NCBI RefSeq assembly: GCF_014203225.1
Contig: NZ_JACHIO010000008.1
Coordinates: 210,156 to 274,155, forward strand
Source of the DNA: Granulicella mallensis
GTDB lineage: Bacteria > Acidobacteriota > Terriglobia > Terriglobales > Acidobacteriaceae
Direction: 5' to 3'
Length of the DNA: 64,000 nucleotides
This document shows, in pieces, positions 26,128 to 34,237 of this stretch. The position numbers and the translations under genes are program-made. A model generated the notes under the pieces. That model was not told the origin of the DNA. It saw only the letters and a list, made by a program, of their open reading frames with translations, and did no database searches. The stretch's first letter is position 1. Every line of letters begins with the position of its first letter.

Positions 26128-26371
26128 GCGCGAAGCGCGTTCCCCGATGCTTCAGCATCGGGGAGGCGGAGGGTAAGGGAGGCAATCGCCTTTAGGCCCC
26201 TGAATTCGGGTTTAGCAAAGATGTGGCCTTTAGGCCCGGGCCTTCTTTCGGCTGCGGACAAAATGCCCGGGGCTAAAGCCCAATTCTTTCTTGGCCCCTT
26301 GTTCCGTAGCCTAAAGGCTACGGCTCCCTCCGTCTCCGCGACGCTAAAGCGTCACGGTTGGCGCTTCGCGC
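26128..26371. repeat. Long palindromic element (GCGCGAAGCGC family), long form 1
   Basis: 244-bp unit bounded by GCGCGAAGCGC and GCGCTTCGCGC. Just inside each end are trait hairpins (GATGCTTCAGCATC; CGACGCTAAAGCGTC), then GTAGCCTAAAGGCTACGGCTC. The centre contains GATGTGGCCTTTAGGCCCGG and CTTTCGGCTGCGGACAAAA. The same long form occurs at 61986-62221 and a 115-bp form without the centre at 35015-35129. An open frame at 26104-26397 is inside the repeat and is not a gene. Confidence 0.7.
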
Positions 26372-26414
26372 TATTTGAACGCCCTATGCTTCGTTGAATG
26401 ATCAACGCACGACC

Positions 26415-27380
26415 CTAGCGCAGAAAATGCTGCCCCTCCAACCACTGCTGGAACAATTCAGGCCACGCCGACTCTTCCGGAATACCCGTCGCCAGGCCCG
26501 CTCCATGCAGTCCATGCTGAAAGAACTTCGCCTCCACCGGCACATTGCCCGCATGCAACGCCTCCGCAAAGAGCACGCTGTTCAGGGGGCTTATCCGCGC
26601 ATCGTCCATGCTCTCAAACAAGAACACGGGCGGAGTGTGCGGTGTCACGTTGTCCTGTCCGGAGAGATAGCGCTGCAAGTGGTCGAGCTCCTTGCCGCGA
26701 TAGCCGTACAACAGATGGTCGTGGGAACTCTTCGCCGCATATTGCTCCGGGTCCATCGAGATGACCGGATACCCCAATCCCAGCAAGTCGGGCCGGGCAT
26801 TCGTGCTGTCCACTGCATCGTGTACGGGCAGGTCGAAGTCCGAAGCGCTGTGCAGGGCCAGCGTGCTCGCCAGGTGGCCACCCGCGGAGAATCCAAAGAT
26901 CATCACCCGGTTTGGGTCCACGCCCCACTGCCGCGCGCGATACCGCACCAGCTTCAGCCCACGTTGCCCATCCCACATCGGCACAGGGTAGCGATACGTG
27001 CCGTCTGTCTGCACCAGGCGGTAGTACAGCACAAAGGTAACCGCATGCAGTTGGTGGGAAAAGTACTCGCCTACCGGCGTCTGCTCCTTCGCATCGGAGA
27101 GCCGGTCATAGCCGCCGCCCGGCATCACGATAATGGCTGGGCTGGCGGCAGACTGCCCTCCGGCCGCGGGAAACATCCGCAGAAAAGGGATGTCACGGCA
27201 AGGGTCGCTGCCTGTAGCGCCGGGCGCCGTGCCTTCCCACAGACGAATGTCGTTACGGTCGCCCGGATCAAAGCAGGGTGCGGCGGCCGGTGTCTCGGAA
27301 CGCTCGTGATGATGTCTCTGGGCCGGCGCCGCCCCATGAAGCAGGACGGTCAAGATCAATAAAACAAGGGCCTTGCGCAT
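26415..27380 (-). CDS. Secreted alpha/beta hydrolase (esterase-like)
   Basis: 321 aa from ATG 27380 with GGAG 6 nt upstream. Signal peptide MRKALVLLILTVLLHGAAPAQ. Alpha/beta-hydrolase landmarks: oxyanion region VMPGGGYDRLS, nucleophile elbow GFSAGGH, acid in SMDDARISPLNS and histidine in HGLHGAGLA. The pattern (HGGG-like VMPGGGY, GFSAGG) is that of the BD-FAE/esterase-lipase group (e.g. acetyl-xylan esterases), so a carbohydrate-ester substrate is possible but not shown. A His-rich stretch (RHHHERSE) follows the signal peptide. It is transcribed away from infC. Confidence 0.85.
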   Translation of the reverse strand: MRKALVLLILTVLLHGAAPAQRHHHERSETPAAAPCFDPGDRNDIRLWEGTAPGATGSDPCRDIPFLRMFPAAGGQSAASPAIIVMPGGGYDRLSDAKEQTPVGEYFSHQLHAVTFVLYYRLVQTDGTYRYPVPMWDGQRGLKLVRYRARQWGVDPNRVMIFGFSAGGHLASTLALHSASDFDLPVHDAVDSTNARPDLLGLGYPVISMDPEQYAAKSSHDHLLYGYRGKELDHLQRYLSGQDNVTPHTPPVFLFESMDDARISPLNSVLFAEALHAGNVPVEAKFFQHGLHGAGLATGIPEESAWPELFQQWLEGQHFLR

Positions 27381-27661
27381 TTCGTTCTCCATAAGTACCG
27401 CGGAAAGATCGTTGAAGGTTCCTGATCCTCAGGACAGGCCTTCGCCGTGGTTATGGGAACCCGCATTTCCTCCGCCTGTCGTGACCAGCCAGGGACTAAA
27501 TGCAAATCTGGTCGTTAAACGGTATGATTTTTTTACATCCAGCACAGATCAAAGCAAACTGCTTGCGCACCTGTTATACTCGCGAGTGCTTAGGTTCCGG
27601 CGAAATTAGCCGAGAGCAAACTATTTCCCCAAAAATCATGGCCGTCCAAATGACGCGCCGT

Positions 27662-27675
27662 GGAGGCATCCTATC
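27662..27675 (+). promoter_or_regulatory. Strong ribosome site with AUC initiation codon for infC
   Basis: GGAGG at 27662-27666 is followed after 6 nt by ATC at 27673-27675. No in-frame ATG, GTG or TTG exists between the upstream stop (27607) and residue 26 of IF3. infC genes are known to use rare start codons (AUU in E. coli) that allow IF3 to repress its own translation. A TATACT-like -10 lies at 27575-27580 without a good -35. Confidence 0.7.
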
Positions 27676-28299
27676 CCACCGCTCGACAAACGCTCCGCTA
27701 AGTCCTTTATCCGCACCAACGAACGTATCCGTGCCCGCGAAGTCCGCGTGATCGACGAGAACGGCGAACAGCTTGGCGTCATGGCCCCCTTCGAGGCCCT
27801 GAAGATGGCTCGCGAGAAGTCCCTCGATCTCGTCGAGATCTCGCCGAACGCCGTCCCTCCCGTCTGCAAGATCCAGGACTACGGCAAGTATCTCTACGAG
27901 AAGGACAAGAGCGACCGCGCTGCGCGCAAGAAGCAGAAGGTCATCGTCATCAAGGAAGTCAAGTTCTCGGTCACCGTCGACGAGCACGACTACCAGACCA
28001 AGAAGAACCAGGCCGTGCGTTTCCTCGGCGAAGGCGACAAGGTCAAGGCCAGCCTGCGCTTCAAGGGCCGCCAGATGGCACATCGCGACCTCGGCTACAA
28101 GATCATCAATCGCCTCATCATGGATATCGGCGAGGCCGGCACGGTAGAGTTCATGCCCCGCATGGAAGGCACCACGCTGCACGCCATCCTCGCGCCCAGC
28201 AAGAAAGCCGAGCCGAAGGCTGAAACAGCCCCTGCGCCACCCCGGCCGCCCAAGCCCGAAGCCCCTGCGGCTACGGCTCCCACTCCTGTGGCTTCGTAA
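27673..28299 (+). CDS. infC: Translation initiation factor IF-3
   Basis: 208 aa when started at the AUC at 27673. The standard-codon start (GTG 27748) would remove the conserved N-terminal segment FIRTNERIRAREVRVIDENGEQLG. The N-domain is residues about 15-85 (GVMAPFEALKMAREKSLDLVEISP; VCKIQDYGKYLYEKDK) and the C-domain about 88-175 (VKFSVTVDEHDYQTKKNQA; LRFKGRQMAHRDLG). A Pro/Ala-rich tail of ~30 residues follows. IF3 binds the 30S subunit, ensures correct start-codon choice and prevents subunit joining. The usual partners rpmI and rplT do not follow; a hairpin terminator does. Confidence 0.95.
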   Translation: MPPLDKRSAKSFIRTNERIRAREVRVIDENGEQLGVMAPFEALKMAREKSLDLVEISPNAVPPVCKIQDYGKYLYEKDKSDRAARKKQKVIVIKEVKFSVTVDEHDYQTKKNQAVRFLGEGDKVKASLRFKGRQMAHRDLGYKIINRLIMDIGEAGTVEFMPRMEGTTLHAILAPSKKAEPKAETAPAPPRPPKPEAPAATAPTPVAS

Positions 28300-28317
28300 A
28301 GCTATCGCTGTAAATGC

Positions 28318-28346
28318 AAAACCCCTCTCTGCATGAGAGGGGTTTT
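28318..28346 (+). terminator. Rho-independent terminator after infC
   Basis: AAAACCCCTCTC (28318-28329), loop TGCAT, GAGAGGGGTTTT (28335-28346): perfect 12-bp stem ending in four T, 19 nt past the infC stop. Confidence 0.85.
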
Positions 28347-28390
28347 GTGTTGTCCGCCGATCGCCTCGGGAGCGCTGGAACGGCTACCCC

Positions 28391-28504
28391 TAGAGCAAAT
28401 CTCCTGTAGGTGTATAGCGAAACCGCGACACTTATGGCCGTTTTTTCCTAGAAAAACGGTACTGCACGCCGATTCAACTTCCCAGTCACAGGAAATTTGC
28501 TCTA
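28391..28504. mobile_element. MITE-like element with TA ends, copy B
   Basis: 114-bp homologue of the element at 5396-5510. Ends are TAGAGCAAATCTCCTGT (28391-28407) and ACAGGAAATTTGCTCTA (28488-28504), one mismatch between arms. The internal CCGTTTTTTC/GAAAAACGG hairpin is kept. The last three bases on the minus strand (TAG) are the stop codon of the gene at 28502-29836, mirroring copy A at pyrR. Confidence 0.75.
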
Positions 28505-29836
28505 GACGCTGCCCGTTCCATCGCCTATCCACTCCATGATGGCATCGAGCGCTTCTTTTTGAAGCATGAAGTTATCTATGCCCTTCCCTGGTATTTGATT
28601 AAGAACTGGAGCCATCGCGGATCTCACACCTGGATTGGCAGCAGACGCATTCTCGGGGCTGAGAGCGGAGGACTCCGGTTGAACCGTCGGCCAGTTCTTG
28701 CTTTGCGAGTTCGACGAACCCGGGCTGGGAGTCCACCCCGTTTGCAGGCCATTCAGGGCAGTACGCACCTCCTGACGGCGGATCTGCGGTGGTTGGCCTT
28801 TCGGCTGTGCTGCCGAATTCTCTTTCCAATACAGCCCCTGTGCAATGCCCGGCGGCACATCCACGACGCTTCTGTCGAATCCAGGAACAACTCCGCCAAG
28901 CCACTTCTCCATGCGCGCTGCCTGCGCATTAAATGCCTCTTCCAGGAATAGGGTACGAATACCCACCAGCGCCGGAACTTCAATCATGCCACTGCGCATT
29001 CCAATGATCGACACATTGGGGTAAAGCATGGCGAAGTAGCACCATAATCCGAGTTGCGCGCTCCTCGCGTCGATGGCAGTACCTTTCAATATCTCTTTCC
29101 ATTCCGGATCGTTCCAGAATTCTGCCAGATCCGGATCTGTCCGTAGACCAATGCGATCGCCCGCCGCCACCGGAATGATCCGGTAGTTGTTGCTTTTATC
29201 CTGATAGTGCTGGTCGAGCCTGTCTTTCAGTAGGTTCCAGGTCAGAATGGACGTAAAGTGGTGTGCCTTCTCCGCCGACCGGTCTCCCTGCTTTGCAAAG
29301 AGAAAGACGTATCGATTATTGGGATTGAATCTCTTTTTCTTCTCCAGCCAGGTGCCGACCTTCTCCTCCAATTCGGCTGACGTGCTGCCCAGGCGCCATA
29401 GGGTCTGCAACTGGCCACGCGCGGCAATGGCGTTCGCAGAATTGGGAACAACGACACGACCGGGACCCATCTCACCAAACGCATTTGCAATCACTTTCGT
29501 ACCGAAGGTCGCCGACTGTACCTTGACCTTGCGCGAGCCAATCTCCTTCTTCAACCAGGCGGGACTTCCAGTAGCAGCCTTGTACGCTTCGGTAAGAGAT
29601 CCCCTTGCGTCTTTCCCCGGTACGGAGGGAACCGCCACTGACGTCACGCGATCCGGCCCGGCCACCGAAGCGTAGAAGTTCTTCAGAACATCTCCCGATT
29701 GGAGTGCCCCAGGCTCCGTCAGGATGACTACGCCAAGCGTCTTATCCAAACGAAGTGCGGAGGCTATGCCATTGCGATCTCCGCTCATATACGTAGCTTG
29801 AACCAGTACGTTTTTGACCGCCGGATTCCAATTCAT
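28502..29836 (-). CDS. Hypothetical protein, unrecognised
   Basis: 444 aa from ATG 29836 with GGAG 8 nt upstream. No signal peptide or membrane helix is obvious. Residues 1-290 look like a soluble alpha/beta protein (LGVVILTEPGALQSGDVLKNFY; NNRYVFLFAKQGDRSAEKAHHF; YPNVSIIGMRSGMIEVPALVG). The layout of the last part (IIGMRSGMIE, then VGIRTLFLEEAFNAQ) faintly recalls GT-B-fold glycosyltransferases, but I would not assign that. Residues about 345-415 are Pro/Ser/Gln-rich linker sequence. The start overlaps the end of a small upstream frame by ATGA, suggesting coupling. The stop codon is provided by the MITE-like element. Confidence 0.65.
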   Translation of the reverse strand: MNWNPAVKNVLVQATYMSGDRNGIASALRLDKTLGVVILTEPGALQSGDVLKNFYASVAGPDRVTSVAVPSVPGKDARGSLTEAYKAATGSPAWLKKEIGSRKVKVQSATFGTKVIANAFGEMGPGRVVVPNSANAIAARGQLQTLWRLGSTSAELEEKVGTWLEKKKRFNPNNRYVFLFAKQGDRSAEKAHHFTSILTWNLLKDRLDQHYQDKSNNYRIIPVAAGDRIGLRTDPDLAEFWNDPEWKEILKGTAIDARSAQLGLWCYFAMLYPNVSIIGMRSGMIEVPALVGIRTLFLEEAFNAQAARMEKWLGGVVPGFDRSVVDVPPGIAQGLYWKENSAAQPKGQPPQIRRQEVRTALNGLQTGWTPSPGSSNSQSKNWPTVQPESSALSPENASAANPGVRSAMAPVLNQIPGKGIDNFMLQKEALDAIMEWIGDGTGSV

Positions 29837-30054
29837 GTTCCGCTCCAGGCAAAGTTCAGGCTCTGGCCGTGAAAACTTTGCTTCTGGAGTAACACACACG
29901 ATGCAGATTTATTCCGGCAGAACGATACTTCGGGGCACGGAGGTGCCGTTGTCAACTCTCCATTGAACTTCAGGAAGACTCCTCTGCCGTGCTGCGGAGC
30001 ATACTGGAACCGGCTAAGAACCTCTCCTCCAGAGCTGTTGATAGTGGAGAGCAC
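29833..30054 (-). CDS. Small ORF coupled to the next gene; possibly a 3' gene remnant
   Basis: 73 aa if started at GTG 30054. It ends in an ATGA overlap with the downstream gene, the usual sign of translational coupling. The same frame stays open 22 codons further upstream (VPVEYAGIVDQHHSRVS) to a stop at about 30128 without a better start codon. The sequence (QYAPQHGRGVFLKFNGEL) looks protein-like. It may be the C-terminal rest of a longer gene cut when the ABC transporter genes at 30120-31887 came to lie upstream. No family recognised; low certainty. Confidence 0.4.
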   Translation of the reverse strand: MLSTINSSGGEVLSRFQYAPQHGRGVFLKFNGELTTAPPCPEVSFCRNKSASCVLLQKQSFHGQSLNFAWSGT

Positions 30055-30119
30055 TGCTGAGACCCGCGAGTGGTGCTGGTCAACGATCCCGGCATACTCA
30101 ACCGGTACAATTAGGTTCC

Positions 30120-31217
30120 GTGATCAATAGGCTCACACTTGCAAATCTCGCTCATCGCCCTGTCCGCACCGCATTGAGCATCCTCGCCATCGCCGTAGAG
30201 GTGACCATGATCCTCACCCTGGTAGGCGTCAGTAACGGCACATTGCATGAATCGGCACGCCGCGCCCGAGGGTCGGGTGCAGATATTCTGGTCCGCCCGC
30301 CGGGCAGCTCCATTCTTTCTTCCTTGAGCTCCTCCCCCATGAGCGACAAGTTGCCCGACGTCTTCAGCAAAGAGCCGCACGTTGTTCTTGCAACGGGCAC
30401 GATCATCCAGCCACTCGAGCTATTCGACTCGATTACCGGTTTGGATATGGAGCAGTTCTCCAGGATGAGCGGAGGCTTTCATTTTCTGGAGGGAGGTTTG
30501 CCCGTTCAAGACACGGACATGATCGTGGATGAGCCTTACGCCAGAGAAAAGCATTTGCATGTCGGCGACACCCTCACGCTGATCTCGCATCAGTGGCACA
30601 TTACAGGCATCTATGAACCGGGCAAGCTGGCCCGAATCTGTGTGAAGCTTGCAGCCCTGCAAAACTTTACCGGCAATCCCCACCACCTGAGCCAGATCTA
30701 TCTTCGGTTGGACGATCCGAGCAAGGCGCAATCGGTGGTTGATACGCTCCGGGCCAAGTATCCCGGCTATCCGATCTTTACGATGGAATACTTCACCTCC
30801 ATGCTCTCGGTGAACAGCCTCGGTCTGCTGCGCAACTTCACCTATGTGGTGATCGGAATTGCGATGATCGTCGGATTCATTGTGGTTTTTATGGCGATGT
30901 ACACTGCGGTTCTCGAGCGAACCAGAGAGATCGGCATCTTAAAAGCGGTGGGAAGCTCCTCTGCCTTGATCCTCGGCATGTTGATGCGCGAGACACTCCT
31001 GCTCGCGGTCTTTGGAACCATCGCTGGCATTCTGTTGACCTACCTTACACAATGGCTCATGCTGCACTTCGCCCCGGGCGGACTGTATCAGGAGACAGTC
31101 TACGGATGGTGGCCGATCACAGCCGGAATCGCCATCGTCGGCTCCCTCATAGGCGCCGTCGTCCCTGGCATTAAGGCTGTTCGACAAGATGCCACGGAGG
31201 CGCTTTCGTATGAGTGA
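30120..31217 (+). CDS. ABC transporter permease (FtsX/MacB type)
   Basis: 365 aa from GTG 30120. One N-terminal helix (TALSILAIAVEVTMILTLVGV), a periplasmic MacB-like core domain (about residues 45-225), then three helices near residues 240-265, 290-315 and 330-355: the FtsX/MacB topology. The GTREIGILKAVGSS-type segment before helix 3 (here ERTREIGILKAVGSSSALI) is diagnostic. With the downstream ATPase it forms an exporter or lipoprotein/peptide extrusion complex; no adaptor or outer-membrane gene is adjacent. The last 8 nt overlap the ATPase gene. Confidence 0.88.
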   Translation: MINRLTLANLAHRPVRTALSILAIAVEVTMILTLVGVSNGTLHESARRARGSGADILVRPPGSSILSSLSSSPMSDKLPDVFSKEPHVVLATGTIIQPLELFDSITGLDMEQFSRMSGGFHFLEGGLPVQDTDMIVDEPYAREKHLHVGDTLTLISHQWHITGIYEPGKLARICVKLAALQNFTGNPHHLSQIYLRLDDPSKAQSVVDTLRAKYPGYPIFTMEYFTSMLSVNSLGLLRNFTYVVIGIAMIVGFIVVFMAMYTAVLERTREIGILKAVGSSSALILGMLMRETLLLAVFGTIAGILLTYLTQWLMLHFAPGGLYQETVYGWWPITAGIAIVGSLIGAVVPGIKAVRQDATEALSYE

Positions 31218-31887
31218 AACTCCGATGATCCAGACGCGGCAACTGACCAAAACCTATCGAGTCGGCGACATCGACGTGCACGCACTCCGCGGCGTCAACC
31301 TTGAAGTGAACAAAGGCGAGTTTATCTCCGTCGTGGGTGCGTCAGGTTCTGGCAAATCGACACTCTTCAGTGTTTTGGGTGGGCTCACTCCGGCAACCAG
31401 TGGAAGCGTTCGCATCAACGGTAGAGACTTGTCCCACATGACGAACGCTGAGCGCACCAACCTGCGTAAAGACACCGTCGGGTTTGTCTTCCAGAAATAC
31501 AATCTACTGCCCACGCTGTCCGCTGAGGACAATATCAAGCTGGTTAAATACATCGGCAGTCACAACACCGAGCTTGACTCGTCCTTCAAGGAAGTCCTCA
31601 CCCTACTCGGTATCGCAGACCGCCTGAAGCATAAGCCTCGCGCTCTTTCGGGTGGGCAGCAGCAGAGAGTCGCCATCGCGCGTTCGATCGTCAACCAACC
31701 AGCGATTCTGCTTGCCGATGAGCCGACCGGCAACCTGGACAGCCAGAACTCGGTAGCCGTTCTGACCTTGCTCAGGGACCTGAATGAGCGCCTGGGGCAA
31801 ACCATCCTGATGATCACCCACGACGAAGAAGCTGCCTCCTACTCGCATCGCAGAGTGCATATGCGCGACGGACAGCTAACGTCCTAA
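31210..31887 (+). CDS. ABC transporter ATP-binding protein (LolD/MacB type)
   Basis: 225 aa from ATG 31210 (GGAGG at 31196-31200), overlapping the permease end. Complete ATPase motifs: Walker A GASGSGKST, Q-loop VFQKYNLLP, signature LSGGQQQR, Walker B ILLADEPTGNLD and switch His in MITHDEE. The sequence belongs to the LolD/MacB group that powers FtsX-type permeases. The stop TAA overlaps the stop TAG of the converging old-yellow-enzyme gene (shared bases CTAA), leaving no room for a terminator between them. Confidence 0.93.
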   Translation: MSETPMIQTRQLTKTYRVGDIDVHALRGVNLEVNKGEFISVVGASGSGKSTLFSVLGGLTPATSGSVRINGRDLSHMTNAERTNLRKDTVGFVFQKYNLLPTLSAEDNIKLVKYIGSHNTELDSSFKEVLTLLGIADRLKHKPRALSGGQQQRVAIARSIVNQPAILLADEPTGNLDSQNSVAVLTLLRDLNERLGQTILMITHDEEAASYSHRRVHMRDGQLTS

Positions 31888-33029
31888 GCCGCGCCCTTCT
31901 CTTTGCCAGCTCCTGCCAGCGGCTGCCTGCGCTCCACCTTGCCCAGCGCTGCACGCTCATACTGCTTCGGCCAGCTTGCAGGACGCTGCAGCGCATCCGC
32001 TGCATGGATCGGCCAGTACGGATCGCGCAGCAGCTCGCGCGCCAGCAGCACGAGATCGGCCTGCCCGGTGCGAATAATCTGGTCCGCCTGAGCCGGATCG
32101 GTAATCATTCCGACCGCGCCGGTAGCGATACCCACCTCGCGGCGAACACGTTCCGCAAAGGCCACCTGGTACCCAGGTCCCACGGGAATCTGCTGGCGTG
32201 GATCGTTGCCACCCGACGAGACATCGATCAGGTCGATGCCTTCAGCTTTCACCAGCTTCGCGAACTCAACCGCATCGTCCACGCTCAAGCCACCCTCGAC
32301 CCAGTCGGTAACGGAGAGCCGTACCCAGACCGGAAGTTCCCCCGGGAAGTTCGCCCGCACGGCACGAATGATCTCCAGCGGAAAGCGTGCACGGTTGGCG
32401 AGGCTACCGCCGTACTCGTCGGTGCGCTTATTGGAGAGTGGCGAGAGAAACTCATGCCCCAGGTAGCCATGCGCCGCGTGAACCTCCACAAGCAGGAAAC
32501 CCGCCGCAACCGCGCGTTTCGTCGCCGAGGCGAAGTCGGCGACGATCTTGTCCATCCCGGCACGATCTAACGCTTGCGGAAGAGGATAAACCTCCGAATA
32601 TCGCTCTGCCGAAGGCGCGACGACATTCTCCCATCCGCCTTCGGCCTGCGACGCCGCCCGATGCCCCTCCCAGGGCACCAGAGTGCTGGCCTTGCGCCCG
32701 GCGTGCGCAAGCTGAATGCCCGGAACGCTTCCCTGCTCGCGCAGGAAGTCGGTGATGCGGCGGAGTTCCACGATGTGTTTGTCGTCCCAGATGCCGAGGT
32801 CCTGCGCGGTGATGCGGCCCTCCGGGCTTACCGCTGCGGCCTCCGTAAGGACCACGCCTGCCCCACCCACTGCACGGCTGCCGAGATGAACGAGATGCCA
32901 CTCTGAGGCGAAGCCGTCGATCGAGCTGTACTCACACATCGGCGAGCAGGCGATGCGGTTTGGCAGCGTAAGACTGCGCTGCTGCAGAGGCGCAAAGAGA
33001 TGGTCAGGAGCGGGGATAGCGGTCGACAT
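31884..33029 (-). CDS. NADH:flavin oxidoreductase, old yellow enzyme (YqjM/NamA type)
   Basis: 381 aa from ATG 33029 (MSTAIPAPDHLF). FMN-dependent TIM barrel of the YqjM class: N-terminal active-site Cys in IACSPMCEYSS, LAHAGRKAST, the double-His AAHGYLGHEFLSPLSNKR pattern, and DLIDVSSGGNDPRQ. The C-terminus WPKQYERA is typical. It reduces activated C=C bonds of unsaturated carbonyls or nitro compounds with NAD(P)H; probably detoxification. Monocistronic, converging on the ABC ATPase gene. Confidence 0.92.
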   Translation of the reverse strand: MSTAIPAPDHLFAPLQQRSLTLPNRIACSPMCEYSSIDGFASEWHLVHLGSRAVGGAGVVLTEAAAVSPEGRITAQDLGIWDDKHIVELRRITDFLREQGSVPGIQLAHAGRKASTLVPWEGHRAASQAEGGWENVVAPSAERYSEVYPLPQALDRAGMDKIVADFASATKRAVAAGFLLVEVHAAHGYLGHEFLSPLSNKRTDEYGGSLANRARFPLEIIRAVRANFPGELPVWVRLSVTDWVEGGLSVDDAVEFAKLVKAEGIDLIDVSSGGNDPRQQIPVGPGYQVAFAERVRREVGIATGAVGMITDPAQADQIIRTGQADLVLLARELLRDPYWPIHAADALQRPASWPKQYERAALGKVERRQPLAGAGKEKGAA

Positions 33030-33148
33030 ATATGGAAGCTTAGATGAGCGCCGTGAAGATAAGAAGCGGCTGTGTGCCTTTCTCCGTATCAACACATCCG
33101 CCCCTTAGCCTCCGCGTCCCATAGAATTGTTCCTAGAGAACCTCACGA

Positions 33149-34198
33149 ATGCCCGCCACAGTTCTACCGCCGGAACCGGCACCACCCAGCGTCATCCACA
33201 ACTGTCCCAATTGCAGCCACTGGCTGCCCGACGGCACGCTTGTCTGTCCCGACTGCCAAACCCTGACCTACGGCCAGTACCTGAGCGAACTGGCCAGTTC
33301 CGCACAGCAACTGGAACTGGAGAAGCAGTGGCCGCAAGCGCGCGACCGCTGGAGCTCCGCGCTACAGTGGCTCCCTGCGGACACACAGCAGGCAGCCAGC
33401 ATTCAGCGGCACATCGCCCAGATCGATGTCCGCCTCAAGGCCGAAGAAGATCAGAAAGCCCGCTGGACCAAACGCCTTGGACCGTTCGCACCCATCGTTC
33501 TGTTCCTGCTCAAGATCAAATCAGGACTCTTTCTCCTCTTCAAACTCAAGTTCCTGTTCGGCATCCTCGGCTTCTTCGGGCTGTACTGGGCGATCTTCGG
33601 CTGGAAGTTTGCGCTGGGATTCACCGCCTGCATCTTTATCCATGAGATGGGCCACTTCGTCGCCGTAAAGCGGCGCGGCCTCAAGGCCGATCTGCCCATC
33701 TTCTTCCCCGGCCTCGGCGCCTACGTGCGCTGGTACAGCATGGGAGTCTCACGCGAAGATCTTGCGGCGATTGCTCTGGCAGGCCCGCTGTTCGGCCTCG
33801 CAGCGGCGCTGATCTGCTTCGGCATCTTCTGGAAGACGCACGTCGAGATCTGGCTGGTGCTGGCCAACGTCGGCGCGTGGATCAATCTCTTCAACCTGGT
33901 GCCGGTCTTCGGGCTCGATGGCGCACAGGCCACCTATGCGCTCTCACGTACCCAACGCGCGCTCATTACCGCAACCTGTGCCCTGTTCTTTGGCCTTACG
34001 GTCAATGCCTCCGGAGGCGATCCCTTCGGCCCGAACACCCAGTGGGTGTTCCTGTTTGTCGCCGCCGGTATGGGCTGGCGCTGCTTCACCAACGACACGC
34101 CGGAGAAGCCCGACACGAACACGTTCATCTACTTCCTGGCGCTGATCCTCGCGCTCGGATTCCTGCTCTTTCTCACCCCGGTTCGGAATCTGCACTAA
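33149..34198 (+). CDS. Site-2-protease (M50) homologue with N-terminal zinc ribbon
   Basis: 349 aa from ATG 33149. Residues about 18-40 form a zinc ribbon (NCPNCSHWLP, then CPDC). Residues 45-105 are a helical, TPR-like stretch. From ~110 on there are six or seven membrane segments. The metalloprotease motif HEMGH (in FIHEMGHFVAVKRRGL) lies in one helix, and the second zinc-ligand motif NLVPVFGLDG in a later one. M50 enzymes cut substrates within the membrane, often anti-sigma factors. Substrate unknown; the zinc ribbon could bind nucleic acid or a partner. Followed by a strong hairpin. Confidence 0.85.
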   Translation: MPATVLPPEPAPPSVIHNCPNCSHWLPDGTLVCPDCQTLTYGQYLSELASSAQQLELEKQWPQARDRWSSALQWLPADTQQAASIQRHIAQIDVRLKAEEDQKARWTKRLGPFAPIVLFLLKIKSGLFLLFKLKFLFGILGFFGLYWAIFGWKFALGFTACIFIHEMGHFVAVKRRGLKADLPIFFPGLGAYVRWYSMGVSREDLAAIALAGPLFGLAAALICFGIFWKTHVEIWLVLANVGAWINLFNLVPVFGLDGAQATYALSRTQRALITATCALFFGLTVNASGGDPFGPNTQWVFLFVAAGMGWRCFTNDTPEKPDTNTFIYFLALILALGFLLFLTPVRNLH

Positions 34199-34237
34199 GG
34201 TTCGAGATAGAAACTGCGCAGAGATCTGCAGGCAAGA

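Noticed and set aside
26104..26397. Open frame at the 5' side of the esterase gene region
   Set aside because: Entirely made of the GCGCGAAGCGC-family repeat; the matching frame also opens in the copy at 62071-62301, as expected from repeat sequence and not from a gene.
27638..27751. Small ATG frame overlapping the start of infC (MAVQMTRRGG...)
   Set aside because: It shares the GGAGG region but is out of frame with IF3, lacks its own ribosome site and looks like an incidental frame; a leader-peptide role is unsupported.
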